Shown here one piece after another: positions 35,275-45,109 of a DNA stretch of 64,000 bases. Both the position numbers and the translations under genes were made by a program. The number at the start of each line of letters is the position of its first letter. The first letter of the stretch is position 1. The stretch comes from Pseudomonas sp. GD04091. GTDB taxonomy: Bacteria > Pseudomonadota > Gammaproteobacteria > Pseudomonadales > Pseudomonadaceae. The notes below the pieces were generated by a model that was not told the DNA's origin, did not search any database, and saw only the letters and a program-made list of their open reading frames with translations. Location of the stretch: positions 124,001-188,000 of the forward strand of contig NZ_JAOEBG010000008.1 in assembly GCF_029836165.1 (NCBI RefSeq). The letters are read 5' to 3'.

Positions 35275-35514
35275 GGAGCGCTCCTGGCGGCTAAATCACG
35301 TCACAAAAAGGGAGTGAGCTTCTCTTGTCCTGAAACGCCGAGGGCCGGTTGCCATGGGCAAGGATGGGGGTCGAAGACCGCGCGGGATCGCCGCAGGCTC
35401 GACCAGAGCTCATAAACCCGCCGGGGGATGACTGGCGATGAATGGCTCGATTCTACACCGCTGGCGCGGCGAGGGAATGGGGATGTGGATGGTTGGCGAG
35501 GTCGAATGCATGGC

Positions 35515-35588
35515 CTGTGGGAGCGGATTTACCCGCGATGCGATGGTAAAGCCAGCGCCGTCTTCGCGGGTAAACCCGCTCCCACAAG
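35515..35588. repeat. Paired REP palindrome (TGTGGGAGCGGATTTACCCGCGA type)
   Basis: CCTGTGGGAGCGGATTTACC and its near inverse GGTAAACCCGCTCCCACAAGG enclose TCGCGGG/CCCGCGA arms. It sits in the 330-base gap between ilvD and rlmI, close to the 3' end of rlmI. Confidence 0.88.
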
Positions 35589-35607
35589 GTTCGCGTCCGT
35601 TGCCCGA

Positions 35608-36804
35608 TCAGCTGTTGGGCAGCAGGCGGCAGGTGATGCTCTTGATGTAGCGGGTCTCGGCGATGGCCGGGTGCACCGGGTGGTCCGGGCCCTGGCCGCC
35701 ACGCTCGAGCAGCTGCAGGTTGCGGTCCAGGTGGCGGGCGCTGGTCAGCAGGATGTTGTGCAGGTCGTCCTCGGGCAGGTGCATCGAGCACGAGGCGCTG
35801 ACCAGGATGCCGTCCTTGCTCAGCATGCGCATGGCCTGTTCGTTGAGGCGGCGGTAGGCGGCCTCGCCGTTCTTCAGGTCCTTCTTGCGTTTGATGAAGG
35901 CGGGCGGGTCGGCAATGATCACGTCGAAGCGCTCTTCGGCGGCCTTGAGCTCGCGCAGCGCTTCGAACACGTCGCCTTCGATGCAGGTCAGCTTCTCACC
36001 GATGCCGTTGAGCGCGGCATTGCGCTCGACACCGTCCAGGGCGAAGCCCGAGGCGTCCACGCAGAACACTTCGCTGGCGCCGAACGCGCCGGCCTGCACG
36101 CCCCAGCCGCCAATGTAGCTGAACAGATCGAGCACACGCTTGCCCTTGACGTAGGGCGCCAGGCGCGCGCGGTTCATGCGGTGGTCGTAGAACCAGCCGG
36201 TCTTCTGGCCTTCGCGCACCGGAGCCTCGAACTTCACGCCGTTCTCTTCCAGGGCGACCCAGTCCGGCACTTCGCCGTAGACGGTGTCGACATAGCGCTC
36301 CAGGCCTTCGGCGTCACGGGCGGCGGAGTCGTTCTTGAACAGGATGCCGCTGGGCTTGAGCACCTGGACCAGCGCGGCGATCACGTCGTCCTTGTGTGCT
36401 TCCATGGTCGCCGAGGCCAGTTGCACCACGAGGATGTCGAAGAAGCGGTCGACCACCAGGCCCGGCAGCAGGTCGGAGTCGCCGTAGACCAGGCGGTAGC
36501 AGGGCTTGTCGAACAGGCGCTCGCGCAGGGACAGGGCGACGTTCAGACGGTGCACCAGCAGCGACTTGTCCAGCGGCAATTTGGCGTCGCGCGACAGCAG
36601 GCGGGCGCAGATCAGGTTGTTCGGGCTCATGGCCACCACGCCCAGGGGCTTGCCGTTGGCGGCTTCGAGAATGGCCTGCTGGCCGGCCTTCAGGCCCTGC
36701 AGCGGGGTCGCGGCGACGTCGACTTCATTGCTGTAGACCCACAGGTGGCCGGCGCGCAGGCGGCGGTCGGCATTGGCTTTGAGGCGAAGGCTGGGCAGGG
36801 ACAT
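35608..36804 (-). CDS. rlmI: 23S rRNA (cytosine-1962-C5)-methyltransferase RlmI
   Basis: Class I SAM-dependent RNA methyltransferase of 398 residues. N-terminal PUA domain (about 1-75, starting LRLKANADRRLRAGHLWVYS with EVDVA) is followed by an EEHD-like middle segment and the Rossmann domain. That domain shows VLDLFSYIGGWGVQAGAFGA (SAM motif I), DVFEALREL, VIIADPPAFIKRKKD (motif IV) and SCSMHL with the family cysteine. The length matches E. coli RlmI. It is monocistronic, with an upstream remnant of REP at about 36866-36900. Confidence 0.92.
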   Translation of the reverse strand: MSLPSLRLKANADRRLRAGHLWVYSNEVDVAATPLQGLKAGQQAILEAANGKPLGVVAMSPNNLICARLLSRDAKLPLDKSLLVHRLNVALSLRERLFDKPCYRLVYGDSDLLPGLVVDRFFDILVVQLASATMEAHKDDVIAALVQVLKPSGILFKNDSAARDAEGLERYVDTVYGEVPDWVALEENGVKFEAPVREGQKTGWFYDHRMNRARLAPYVKGKRVLDLFSYIGGWGVQAGAFGASEVFCVDASGFALDGVERNAALNGIGEKLTCIEGDVFEALRELKAAEERFDVIIADPPAFIKRKKDLKNGEAAYRRLNEQAMRMLSKDGILVSASCSMHLPEDDLHNILLTSARHLDRNLQLLERGGQGPDHPVHPAIAETRYIKSITCRLLPNS

Positions 36805-36992
36805 GACGTCGCTCCGGGAAAAAAGAGCGGGAGTATACCGTGTTGGCCCCGGATGCGCTGTGGAGCGCGACCAAGTGGCGTGGGGGCAAGCCGGCTTCCA
36901 CGTTAAAGAAAATCTTGGATCCAGCGATCCACTGATAGTTACCCTGCCGGTGTACAGGGTTAGAATTCCCCGTCCTTACCGAGTGCGTACCC

Positions 36993-37865
36993 ATGTCCCA
37001 GGAACTTACCGCCGAACAGATCCAGCAAGCCTTGCAAGGCATCACCATTCCGCCGCAGCCGCAGATCATGGTCGACCTGCAGTTCGAGCAATACATGCCT
37101 GATCCGGACCTGGAGACCATCGCCAAGCTGATCGCGCAGGACCCCGGGTTGTCCGGTGCGTTGCTCAAGCTGGTCAATTCGCCGCACTTCGGCCTGTCGA
37201 ACAAGATCGGTTCGATCCAGCGCGCGGTGAACCTGCTCGGCAGCCGTTCGATCATCAACCTGATCAACGCCCAATCGATCAAGGGCGAGATGAGCGACGA
37301 GACCATCGTCACCCTCAACCGCTTCTGGGACACCGCCCAGGACGTGGCCATGACCTGCCTCACGCTGGCCAAGCGCACCGGCATCCAGGCCGCGGACGAG
37401 GCTTACACGCTGGGCTTGTTCCACGACTGCGGCGTGCCGCTGATGCTCAAGCGCTTCCCCGACTACATGGGCGTGCTGGAGGAGGCCTACGCCAAGGCCG
37501 GTGAAGAGACCCGCGTGGTCGACACCGAGAACCGCGTGTTCAACACCAACCATTCGGTGGTCGGTTACTTCACCGCCAAGTCCTGGCGCCTGCCTGAGCA
37601 CATCAGCGCGGCCATCGCCAACCATCACAACGCCCTGGCGGTGTTCCGCGACGAATCTTCGCGCAACACCCAGACCCAGCTGAAGAACCTGCTGGCGGTG
37701 CTGAAGATGGCCGAGCACATCTGTGCCTCGTACCGCGTGCTGGGCAACCAGAGCGAGGATCACGAGTGGAACGTGGTCGGCCCGCAGGTGCTGGACTACA
37801 TCGGCCTGACCGAGTACGACTTCGAGCAGCTCAAGCAGAACATTCGCGAAATGGGTGGGCACTGA
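36993..37865 (+). CDS. HDOD-domain signalling protein
   Basis: Soluble protein of 290 residues with an HDOD domain over about residues 15-215. Signs are ALQGITIPPQPQIMVDLQFE, IAQDPGLSGALLKLVNSPHF, IQRAVNLLGSRSIINLINAQ and GLFHDCGVPLMLKRFPDY. HDOD proteins are non-catalytic relatives of HD phosphohydrolases and act in signalling and motility control in Pseudomonas. ATG 36993 follows the promoter-like TTGAT...region after 188 intergenic bases. Its stop is three bases before the mutM start, so the two are co-transcribed, although no functional link is known to me. Confidence 0.88.
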   Translation: MSQELTAEQIQQALQGITIPPQPQIMVDLQFEQYMPDPDLETIAKLIAQDPGLSGALLKLVNSPHFGLSNKIGSIQRAVNLLGSRSIINLINAQSIKGEMSDETIVTLNRFWDTAQDVAMTCLTLAKRTGIQAADEAYTLGLFHDCGVPLMLKRFPDYMGVLEEAYAKAGEETRVVDTENRVFNTNHSVVGYFTAKSWRLPEHISAAIANHHNALAVFRDESSRNTQTQLKNLLAVLKMAEHICASYRVLGNQSEDHEWNVVGPQVLDYIGLTEYDFEQLKQNIREMGGH

Positions 37866-37868
37866 GCC

Positions 37869-38681
37869 ATGCCGGAATTGCCAGAGGTCGAAACCACGCG
37901 GCGTGGTATCGCGCCGCACCTTGAAGGCCAACGCGTCAGCCGCGTGGTGGTCCGCGACCGGCGCCTGCGTTGGCCGATCCCGGAGGATCTCGACGTGCGC
38001 CTGTCGGGCCAGCGCATCGTCAGCGTCGAGCGCCGCGCCAAGTACCTGCTGATAAACGCCGAAGTCGGTACGTTGATCAGCCACCTGGGCATGTCCGGCA
38101 ACCTGCGCCTGGTCGAGCTGGGGCTGCCCGCGGCCAAGCATGAACACGTGGATATCGAGCTCGAGTCGGGGCTGATGCTGCGCTACACCGACCCGCGCCG
38201 TTTCGGGGCCATGCTCTGGAGCCTGGATCCGCTGAATCACGAACTGCTGCTTCGCCTGGGGCCGGAGCCGTTGACCGACCTGTTCGACGGTGAGCGGCTG
38301 TTTCAGCTGTCCCGCGGGCGGTCGATGGCGGTCAAGCCGTTCATCATGGACAACGCCGTGGTGGTGGGCGTGGGCAACATCTACGCCACCGAGGCGCTGT
38401 TCGCCGCCGGCATCGACCCGCGCCGCGAGGCGGGCGGGATCTCCCGGGCGCGCTACCTGAAGCTGGCGATCGAGATCAAACGAGTGCTGGCGGCGGCCAT
38501 CGAGCAGGGCGGCACCACCTTGCGCGACTTCATCGGTGGTGATGGGCAGCCGGGGTATTTCCAGCAGGAACTGTTCGCCTATGGGCGCGGTGGTCAGCCG
38601 TGCAAGCTGTGTGGCAGCGAACTGCGTGAGGTGAAGCTGGGGCAGCGGGCAAGCGTGTTCTGTCCCAAGTGCCAGCGTTGA
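37869..38681 (+). CDS. mutM: Formamidopyrimidine-DNA glycosylase MutM (Fpg)
   Basis: Base-excision repair enzyme of 270 residues that removes 8-oxoguanine and opened purines and cuts the abasic site. The catalytic N-terminus is [14 protein letters not shown] (Pro 2, Glu 3). The conserved lysine is in RRAKYLL (about 58), the helix-two-turn-helix segment is near [17 protein letters not shown], and the C-terminal zinc finger is CKLCGSEL...CPKC. It is coupled to the HDOD gene upstream and is followed by a REP pair that separates it from convergent ggt. Confidence 0.96.
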   Translation: MPELPEVETTRRGIAPHLEGQRVSRVVVRDRRLRWPIPEDLDVRLSGQRIVSVERRAKYLLINAEVGTLISHLGMSGNLRLVELGLPAAKHEHVDIELESGLMLRYTDPRRFGAMLWSLDPLNHELLLRLGPEPLTDLFDGERLFQLSRGRSMAVKPFIMDNAVVVGVGNIYATEALFAAGIDPRREAGGISRARYLKLAIEIKRVLAAAIEQGGTTLRDFIGGDGQPGYFQQELFAYGRGGQPCKLCGSELREVKLGQRASVFCPKCQR

Positions 38682-38691
38682 TGCTTCAGGC

Positions 38692-38755
38692 CTTATCGCG
38701 GGGCAAGCCCGCTTCCACGAGTCTTTGGGGGAGCGGGCTTGCCCCGCGACAAGGG
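38692..38755. repeat. Paired REP palindrome (GCGGGCTTGCCCCGCGA type)
   Basis: CCTTATCGCGGGGCAAGCCC... and its inverse ...GGGCTTGCCCCGCGACAAGG around a short centre. It lies between convergent mutM and ggt and probably limits read-through. Confidence 0.88.
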
Positions 38756-38759
38756 CGGA

Positions 38760-40441
38760 TCAGTCGACGACCGCCGCCTGCCCCACGCCCCGCGGATCAC
38801 TGGCCGCCTCGACGGCCCCGCCAGCCTTGTCCCAGTACAGCACCTGCTGGTTCCCGTACTGACGCCCGACATCCTTCAGCCGATAGCCACGCGCCTCCAG
38901 TTCGGCCTTCTGCCGCGCACTGAACGTTCCCGGCTCGTGCTCCACCACATCCGGCAGGTACTGATGGTGGTAGCGCGGCGTCGCCGGCCACTCGGCCACC
39001 GGCCTGCCTTCCAGCAAGCCCAGCACCGACAGCAGCACCATGCTCGGGATCCGGCTGCCGCCCGGGGTGCCGAAGCTGGCGAACTGGCTGGGGCTTTCGA
39101 TGAAGGTCGGGCTCATGCTCGACAGCGGTCGCTTGCCCGCCGCCACCGCATTGGCCTGGCTGCCGGCCAGGCCGTAGCTGTTGCTGGCGCTGGGGTCGGC
39201 GGCGAAATCGTCCATCTCGTTGTTCAGCACCACGCCGGTACCGGGCACGCTGAACGCCGCGCCGAACGGCAGGTTGACCGACAGCGTGGCGGATACGGCG
39301 TTGCCGTCGGCATCGATCACCGTGAAATGGGTGGTGTGGTCGCCTTCACGCCAGGCCGGCGAGGGCGGCAGCGCGCTGCTGGGGGTGGCCTGGTGCACGT
39401 CGATGCTGTCGGCCAGCCCGGTGAGGTACTGGCGCGCCAGCAGGCGGTTGACGGGGTTGCTCACGTAGTCCGGGTCGCCCAGCAGGCCACGGTCGCGATA
39501 GGCGCGGCGCAGGACCTCGATCACGTAATGGCTGCGCTGCACCGGCTCGGCGCTCTGCCAGGGCAGGCGCTGGAGCATGGCCAGGCTCTGGGCCAGGGCG
39601 ATGCCACCGGCTGACGGCGGCGGGCTGCTGATCAGTTCGCGCTGGTCGGCCAGGGGGTAGCGCAGCGGCTCGCGCCAGGCGCTGCGGTAACCGGCCAGGT
39701 CGTCGAGGGTCCAGATGCCACCTGCCGCGCGCACGCCGTCGACCAGGCGCTGGGCCATTGGCCCGCGGTAGAACCCGTCGCGCCCCTGTTCGGCCATGCG
39801 CTGCAGGGTGACGGCCAGTTCGGGTTGGCGAATCACCGTGCCGATGGCTGGCACGTCGTTGTCGCTGAGAAACAGTCGGGCGCTCTCGGCGTCGTCACGC
39901 AGGGCATTCAGGCGCATGGTGGCGCGGTCGCGGTAGATGCGATCGACGGCGAAACCCTGGTTGGCCAGGCGAATGGCGGGCGCCAGGCTGTCCTTGAGCG
40001 CAAGCTTGCCGTGGCTCGCGGCGAGGTCGGCCAGCGCCTGGGGCAGGCCGGGAATCGCGGCGGCCAGTGGTCCGTTGATCGACAGGCCAGGCTGAAGCTT
40101 GCCGTCCTTCAGGTACATGTCCGCCCGGGCGGCCGCGGGGGCACGCTCACGGGCGTCGAGGAAGGCGTAGCGCGGCGTGTCGCCGCTTTCGCGCAGGAGG
40201 AAGAAGCCGCCGCCACCGAGGCCCGAGCCATAGGGCTCGACCACGGCCAGCGCGGCGCCGATGGCCACGGCGGCGTCGAAGGCGTTGCCGCCCTGCTGCA
40301 GGATCTGCGCGGCGGCGGCGGTGGCTTCGCTGTGCGGGCTGGCGATCGCCGCGCGACCCGGGCCGTCGGCCAGGGCATGGGTCGCCAGCAGCGCGAGGAA
40401 GGCGCCGACGGCTGCGTGACGGAGCGTGGCGACGAACGGCA

Positions 40442-40442
<1 letters not shown>
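38760..40442 (-). CDS. ggt: Gamma-glutamyltranspeptidase
   Basis: Exported N-terminal-nucleophile hydrolase of 560 residues that cleaves gamma-glutamyl bonds, chiefly of glutathione, in the periplasm. A signal peptide (ending ATHALA) is followed by the large subunit with AAAAQILQQGGNAFDAAVAI and GSGLGGGGFFLLRE. Self-cleavage should occur before the catalytic threonine in GDHTTHFTVIDADGNAVS. The small subunit has FGAAFSVPGTGVVLNNEMDD, KRPLSSMSPTFI and a glycine-rich GGSRIPSMVL. It overlaps the ferredoxin gene by one base, an unusual pairing of unrelated functions but tightly packed. Confidence 0.93.
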
Positions 40443-40729
<287 letters not shown>

Positions 40730-40802
40730 TCAAAGCGATGGGCGCAATTGTGCCGGATTCGCGCCCGCAGTGCACGCGGGCGCGACATCGCGGACGCGAG
40801 GC

Positions 40803-41393
<591 letters not shown>

Positions 41394-42992
41394 TCATGTG
41401 CCATGTGCCAGGCGGCCGATGAGCGCCTCGCTGAGCAGGGCGCTGACGGCGTACACCGACAGTTGCGGGTTGGCGCCGATGCTGGTGGGGAACAGCGAGC
41501 CGTCGTGGATCGACAGGTTCTCCAGCTGGTGATGCCGGCCCAGGCTGTCGCATACCGCCTGGCGCGGATCATCGCCAAGGGCGCAGCCGCCCATGACGTG
41601 GGCGCTGCCCAGGCGCATGCGCAACAGCGTCAGGGGCAGTTCGTCGATCATGGCCTGCGCCTGCGTGGCATCGGTGACATATCGGGCATCGCCATGCACC
41701 GGCATCACCTGGCGAGCCCCGGCGGCGAACTGGATCTGCGCCATGCTCTGCCAGGCCCGGCGCAGGCCGTCGCGCAGGTAGTCGGTGACGGGATAGTCGA
41801 GCACAGGCGAGCCATCGCCGCGCAGTTCCACCTGTCCGCCTGGGCTGTCGGGGTGGAAGCCGTCGCGCAGCAGCGCCAGCATCACATGGGTATGGGGCAG
41901 TTCGGCCATGCGCCGGGCGTTGTCCTGGCCATGGCCGCCGAGCAGGGTGCTGGCCAGGGCCGGGTGCAGCGGCGGGACCTCGAGCTTGTAGCCGACCGGG
42001 CCGCTGACGCCGCCCTGCCACTGGAACTGGTCGCTGTAGATCGACTGCGGCGCGCCGTAGTACGGGTCGATCTTCTCCTCGAACTGCGCGGCGCTGAAAT
42101 TGACCAGGTGCAGGAAGGTGCGCTTGCCCAGGCGCTGGTGTGGATCGGGGGCCTCGGAGCGTAGCAGCAGGGCAGGGCTGTTGATGCCTCCACCGGCCAG
42201 CACATAGTGGCGGGCGCGCACCTGGATCTGCCGGCCGGTGGGGTGGATGCCCTGGCTATCCAGGGCCAGGCATTGCAGGTTATCGATGCGCTGGCCGTCG
42301 TGGCTGAAGCGTTCGGCACGGGCCAGGTAGAGCAACTCGCCGCCCTTTTCCAGGGTGGCCGGGATGCTGGTGACCAGCATCGACTGCTTGGCGTTGACCG
42401 GGCAGCCCATGCCGCAATAGCCCAGGTTCCAGCAACCGCGCACATTGCGCGGGATCACCGCCCAGCGATGGCCAAGCGCCTCGCAGCCGCGGCGCAATAC
42501 GTCGTTGTTGGCGTTCGGTGGCAGCGGCCAGGGGCTGATGCCCAGACGCTGCTCCATGCGCTCGAACCAGGGGGCCAGCGTTTCGCTGTCCAGGCCTTTG
42601 ACGCCATGTTCCCTGGCCCAGTGCTCCAGGGTCTGCGTTGGCGTGCGGAAGCTCGAAGTCCAGTTGACCAGGGTCGTGCCTCCCACCGCGCGGCCTTGCA
42701 GGATGGTGATGGCGCCGTCCTTGCTCAGACGGCCCAGTCCCTCCTGGTAGAGCTCGGCGTAGGCCTGGTGTTCCAGCAGGTGGAAATCGCTGCTGGTCCT
42801 GAGCGGGCCTTCCTCGATCAGCAGCACCTTGAGCCCGGCAGCGCTGAGCCGTTCGGCGCTGGTGGCGCCGCCCGCGCCGCTGCCGATGATGGCGACGTCG
42901 GCTTCGAGGGTCAGGTCCTGGTCCAGGCGTGAACCGTCGTGGGTGGTCCAGCCGCGCTCGAGGCCTTGGCGAAACGGATCGGGGACTGGCAT
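41394..42992 (-). CDS. GMC-family FAD-dependent alcohol dehydrogenase/oxidoreductase
   Basis: Flavoprotein of 532 residues. The FAD dinucleotide fold is VAIIGSGAGGATSAERLSAA (33-52), then GRAVGGTTLVNWTSS, and the GMC C-terminal region has GSAHVMGGCALGDDPR and NLSIHDGSLFPTSIGANPQL with the catalytic His near HVMGG. A cysteine group C187/C193/C197 (GCWNLGYCGMGCP) could bind a cluster or metal, as in some long-chain alcohol dehydrogenases. There is no signal peptide of its own. It follows a Tat-signal protein and an aldehyde dehydrogenase on the same strand, so alcohol to aldehyde to acid oxidation is likely. Substrate not determined. Confidence 0.82.
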   Translation of the reverse strand: MPVPDPFRQGLERGWTTHDGSRLDQDLTLEADVAIIGSGAGGATSAERLSAAGLKVLLIEEGPLRTSSDFHLLEHQAYAELYQEGLGRLSKDGAITILQGRAVGGTTLVNWTSSFRTPTQTLEHWAREHGVKGLDSETLAPWFERMEQRLGISPWPLPPNANNDVLRRGCEALGHRWAVIPRNVRGCWNLGYCGMGCPVNAKQSMLVTSIPATLEKGGELLYLARAERFSHDGQRIDNLQCLALDSQGIHPTGRQIQVRARHYVLAGGGINSPALLLRSEAPDPHQRLGKRTFLHLVNFSAAQFEEKIDPYYGAPQSIYSDQFQWQGGVSGPVGYKLEVPPLHPALASTLLGGHGQDNARRMAELPHTHVMLALLRDGFHPDSPGGQVELRGDGSPVLDYPVTDYLRDGLRRAWQSMAQIQFAAGARQVMPVHGDARYVTDATQAQAMIDELPLTLLRMRLGSAHVMGGCALGDDPRQAVCDSLGRHHQLENLSIHDGSLFPTSIGANPQLSVYAVSALLSEALIGRLAHGT

Positions 42993-43034
42993 TGGCTTCC
43001 CTTTTTATGCGCTCCCACAGGGGCATGCGCTGTG

Positions 43035-43520
43035 TCAGATCTTCGGTGGCCCTGGATAGCCGCAGGCCGTCCAGGACTCGGGGCGTTCGTACCAGGCCAT
43101 CAGCAGCAGCTGCAGCAGCGAGGCATGCCCCTGGCGCAGCAGGTTCAGCGAGCTGTCGCGCCAGCGTTCGAGGAAACCCTCCACTTCGGCGCTGCTGGCG
43201 CTGGCCCAGCCGCCCCAGACGCCGGTCAACGGCCCTCGGGTCAAGGGCAGGGTGAGCACGTCGAACAATTGCCGGGTCAGCTTGAGCATCGCCGGCGACA
43301 GGGCCGCCAGCTTGTGGTCGAGGCTTTGCAGCACCCCCTCCGTGGAAGCCTGGGTGCCCGCCAGGATCACGGGAACCAGGGCCTGCAACAGTGGCAGGTC
43401 GTCATCGCGCAGGACCTGATAGCCAGGCGAGGCCACCTGCTTCGAGCAGCCGAGCAGGCTGGTGGTACCGAGGAACAGGCTGGCGCCCAGGCTGAACCTG
43501 AGCAGATCGCGGCGCTGCAT
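43035..43520 (-). CDS. Tat-signal small protein, likely subunit of the GMC dehydrogenase
   Basis: Protein of 161 residues starting MQRRDLLRFSLGASLFLGTT, a twin-arginine signal (RRDLLRF), and followed by LLGCSK, which could be a lipobox. The rest resembles the small subunit (subunit 3) of gluconate/fructose-type dehydrogenases: LVPVILAGT, a helical middle, GPLTGVWGGW, and an ending WYERPESWTACGYPGPPKI. In such enzymes the small subunit carries the flavoprotein through the Tat pathway. The start 43520 is chosen because the twin arginine must be near the N-terminus. It lies between the ALDH and GMC genes. No cytochrome subunit gene is adjacent. Confidence 0.72.
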   Translation of the reverse strand: MQRRDLLRFSLGASLFLGTTSLLGCSKQVASPGYQVLRDDDLPLLQALVPVILAGTQASTEGVLQSLDHKLAALSPAMLKLTRQLFDVLTLPLTRGPLTGVWGGWASASSAEVEGFLERWRDSSLNLLRQGHASLLQLLLMAWYERPESWTACGYPGPPKI

Positions 43521-43533
43521 GCAGTACCTGCTC

Positions 43534-44964
43534 TCAGCGGATGAACAGTTTGCAGACCAGGCGCTGCAAGGCTTTGCCATAGGGCGGGTAGATCACCTTG
43601 GCGGCATTGAAACGCTGCTTGGCCAGCACGGCCTTGGCCTTGCTGAAGGTCAGGAAGCCCTCGTGACCATGGTAGTGGCCCATGCCGGACGGGCCGATGC
43701 CACCGAACGGCAGGTCGTCCTGGGCCACATGCAGCAGGGTGTCGTTGAGGCAGGCACCGCCGGAATGGGTGTCGCGCAGCACCCGTGCCTGTTCCTCGCG
43801 GTCGTAGCCGAAGTAGTAGAGCGCCAGGGGGCGAGGGCGCTGGTTGACGTAGGCCAGGGCGTCGTCCAGGCGGTCGTAGGGCACCAGGGGCAGCAACGGG
43901 CCGAAGATCTCGTCCTGCATCACCTGCATGCTGTCGTTCACATCCCACAGCAGGTGCGGCGGCAGGTGCCTGCCTTGGCGCGGTTCGTCGGGATACAGGT
44001 CGAGCACCTGGGCGCCGTGCTCGCGGGCGTCTTCCAGCAGGTGGTTGAGGCGGCCGAGCTGGCGCTCGTTGATGATCGCGCTGTAGTCGGGGTTGTCGGT
44101 GAGGCGTGGGTAGAAGCGGTGCACGGCGCGCCGGTAGGCGTCGGCGAAGGCGGCCAGGCGCTCGCGGGGCACCAGCACGTAGTCGGGTGCGACGCAGGTC
44201 TGGCCGGCGTTGAGGGTCTTACCGAAGGCGATGCGTTCGGCGGCGGTGTCCAGGGGGACGTCGCTGGAGACGATGGCCGGTGATTTTCCGCCCAGCTCCA
44301 GGGTCACCGGGGTGAGGTTCTGCGCCGCGGCCAACATCACATGGCGCCCGACGCTGGTGGCGCCGGTGAACAGCAGGTGGTCGAACGGCAAACGGGCAAA
44401 GGCCTGGCCGACCTCCACCTCGCCCAGCACGACACTGACCAGGTCGCTGGGGAACACGCGTTCGATCAGGTTCTTGAGCGCCTGGCCGCTGGCCGGGGTG
44501 GACTCGCTGAGCTTGAGCATTACCCGGTTGCCGGCGGCGAGGGCGCCGGTCAGCGGACCGATGGCGAGGAACAGCGGGTAGTTCCACGGCACGATGACGC
44601 CCACCACGCCCAGTGGTTGGTACTGCACCCGTGCGCTGGCCGGCTGGAAGGCCAGGCCGACCTTGCGGCGCGATGCCCGCATCCAGCGCCCCAGCTGTTT
44701 TTCGGCATCGCGCAAACCCATGACCGACGGCATCAGCTCGGCGATCGAGGTCTCGTCGCGGCTGCGTCCGCTGAAATCGGCATCGATGCTGGCGATCAGC
44801 GTTTCCTGGTCCGCCAGCAGCGCCTCGCGCAGGCTCTTGAGCCACTGCCGGCGTTGCGCCGCCGAGGGCATGGGGTTGCTGGCGAACGCCTGGCGCTGGG
44901 CGTCGAACGCCGCCTGCAGATCGAGGTCGGATTGTACGGGCGGGAGAACGGCAGGCGAGGTCAT
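43534..44964 (-). CDS. calB: Coniferyl-aldehyde dehydrogenase-type ALDH
   Basis: NAD(P)-dependent aldehyde dehydrogenase of 476 residues. It has VIVPWNYPLFLAIGPLTGAL, the general base Glu 223 in TLELGGKSPA, the nucleophile Cys 257 in NAGQTCVAPDYV, and QDEIFGPLLPLVPY. The C-terminus (PPYGKALQRLVCKLFIR) is basic and hydrophobic and may touch the membrane. The sequence is of the CalB type named for coniferyl aldehyde, but the true range probably includes medium-chain aldehydes. The start is MTSPAVLPP (44964). It heads the ALDH - Tat protein - GMC operon and is divergent from the TetR gene. Confidence 0.82.
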   Translation of the reverse strand: MTSPAVLPPVQSDLDLQAAFDAQRQAFASNPMPSAAQRRQWLKSLREALLADQETLIASIDADFSGRSRDETSIAELMPSVMGLRDAEKQLGRWMRASRRKVGLAFQPASARVQYQPLGVVGVIVPWNYPLFLAIGPLTGALAAGNRVMLKLSESTPASGQALKNLIERVFPSDLVSVVLGEVEVGQAFARLPFDHLLFTGATSVGRHVMLAAAQNLTPVTLELGGKSPAIVSSDVPLDTAAERIAFGKTLNAGQTCVAPDYVLVPRERLAAFADAYRRAVHRFYPRLTDNPDYSAIINERQLGRLNHLLEDAREHGAQVLDLYPDEPRQGRHLPPHLLWDVNDSMQVMQDEIFGPLLPLVPYDRLDDALAYVNQRPRPLALYYFGYDREEQARVLRDTHSGGACLNDTLLHVAQDDLPFGGIGPSGMGHYHGHEGFLTFSKAKAVLAKQRFNAAKVIYPPYGKALQRLVCKLFIR

Positions 44965-44990
44965 GGCGGCTCCGGGTGTGAAGAATGTGT

Positions 44991-45022
44991 AGAGCATATA
45001 CTCTAATTGGCACGATGGTGCA
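44991..45022. promoter_or_regulatory. Palindromes in the calB/tetR divergent promoter
   Basis: AGAGCATATACTCT (44991-45004) and GCAC-GATG-GTGC (45010-45021) lie side by side in the 145-base intergenic region. Either may be the operator of the adjacent TetR-family regulator; TATA-like sequence inside the first could also be the -10 of calB. Confidence 0.45.
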
Positions 45023-45109
45023 TTCTATTTCACGCAGCCGGCGGTGCACCCGACGAGCCGGAGGCCGTAAGATGAGCCGGATCATTCAAGCTGGAGACTG
45101 GAGCTGAGC

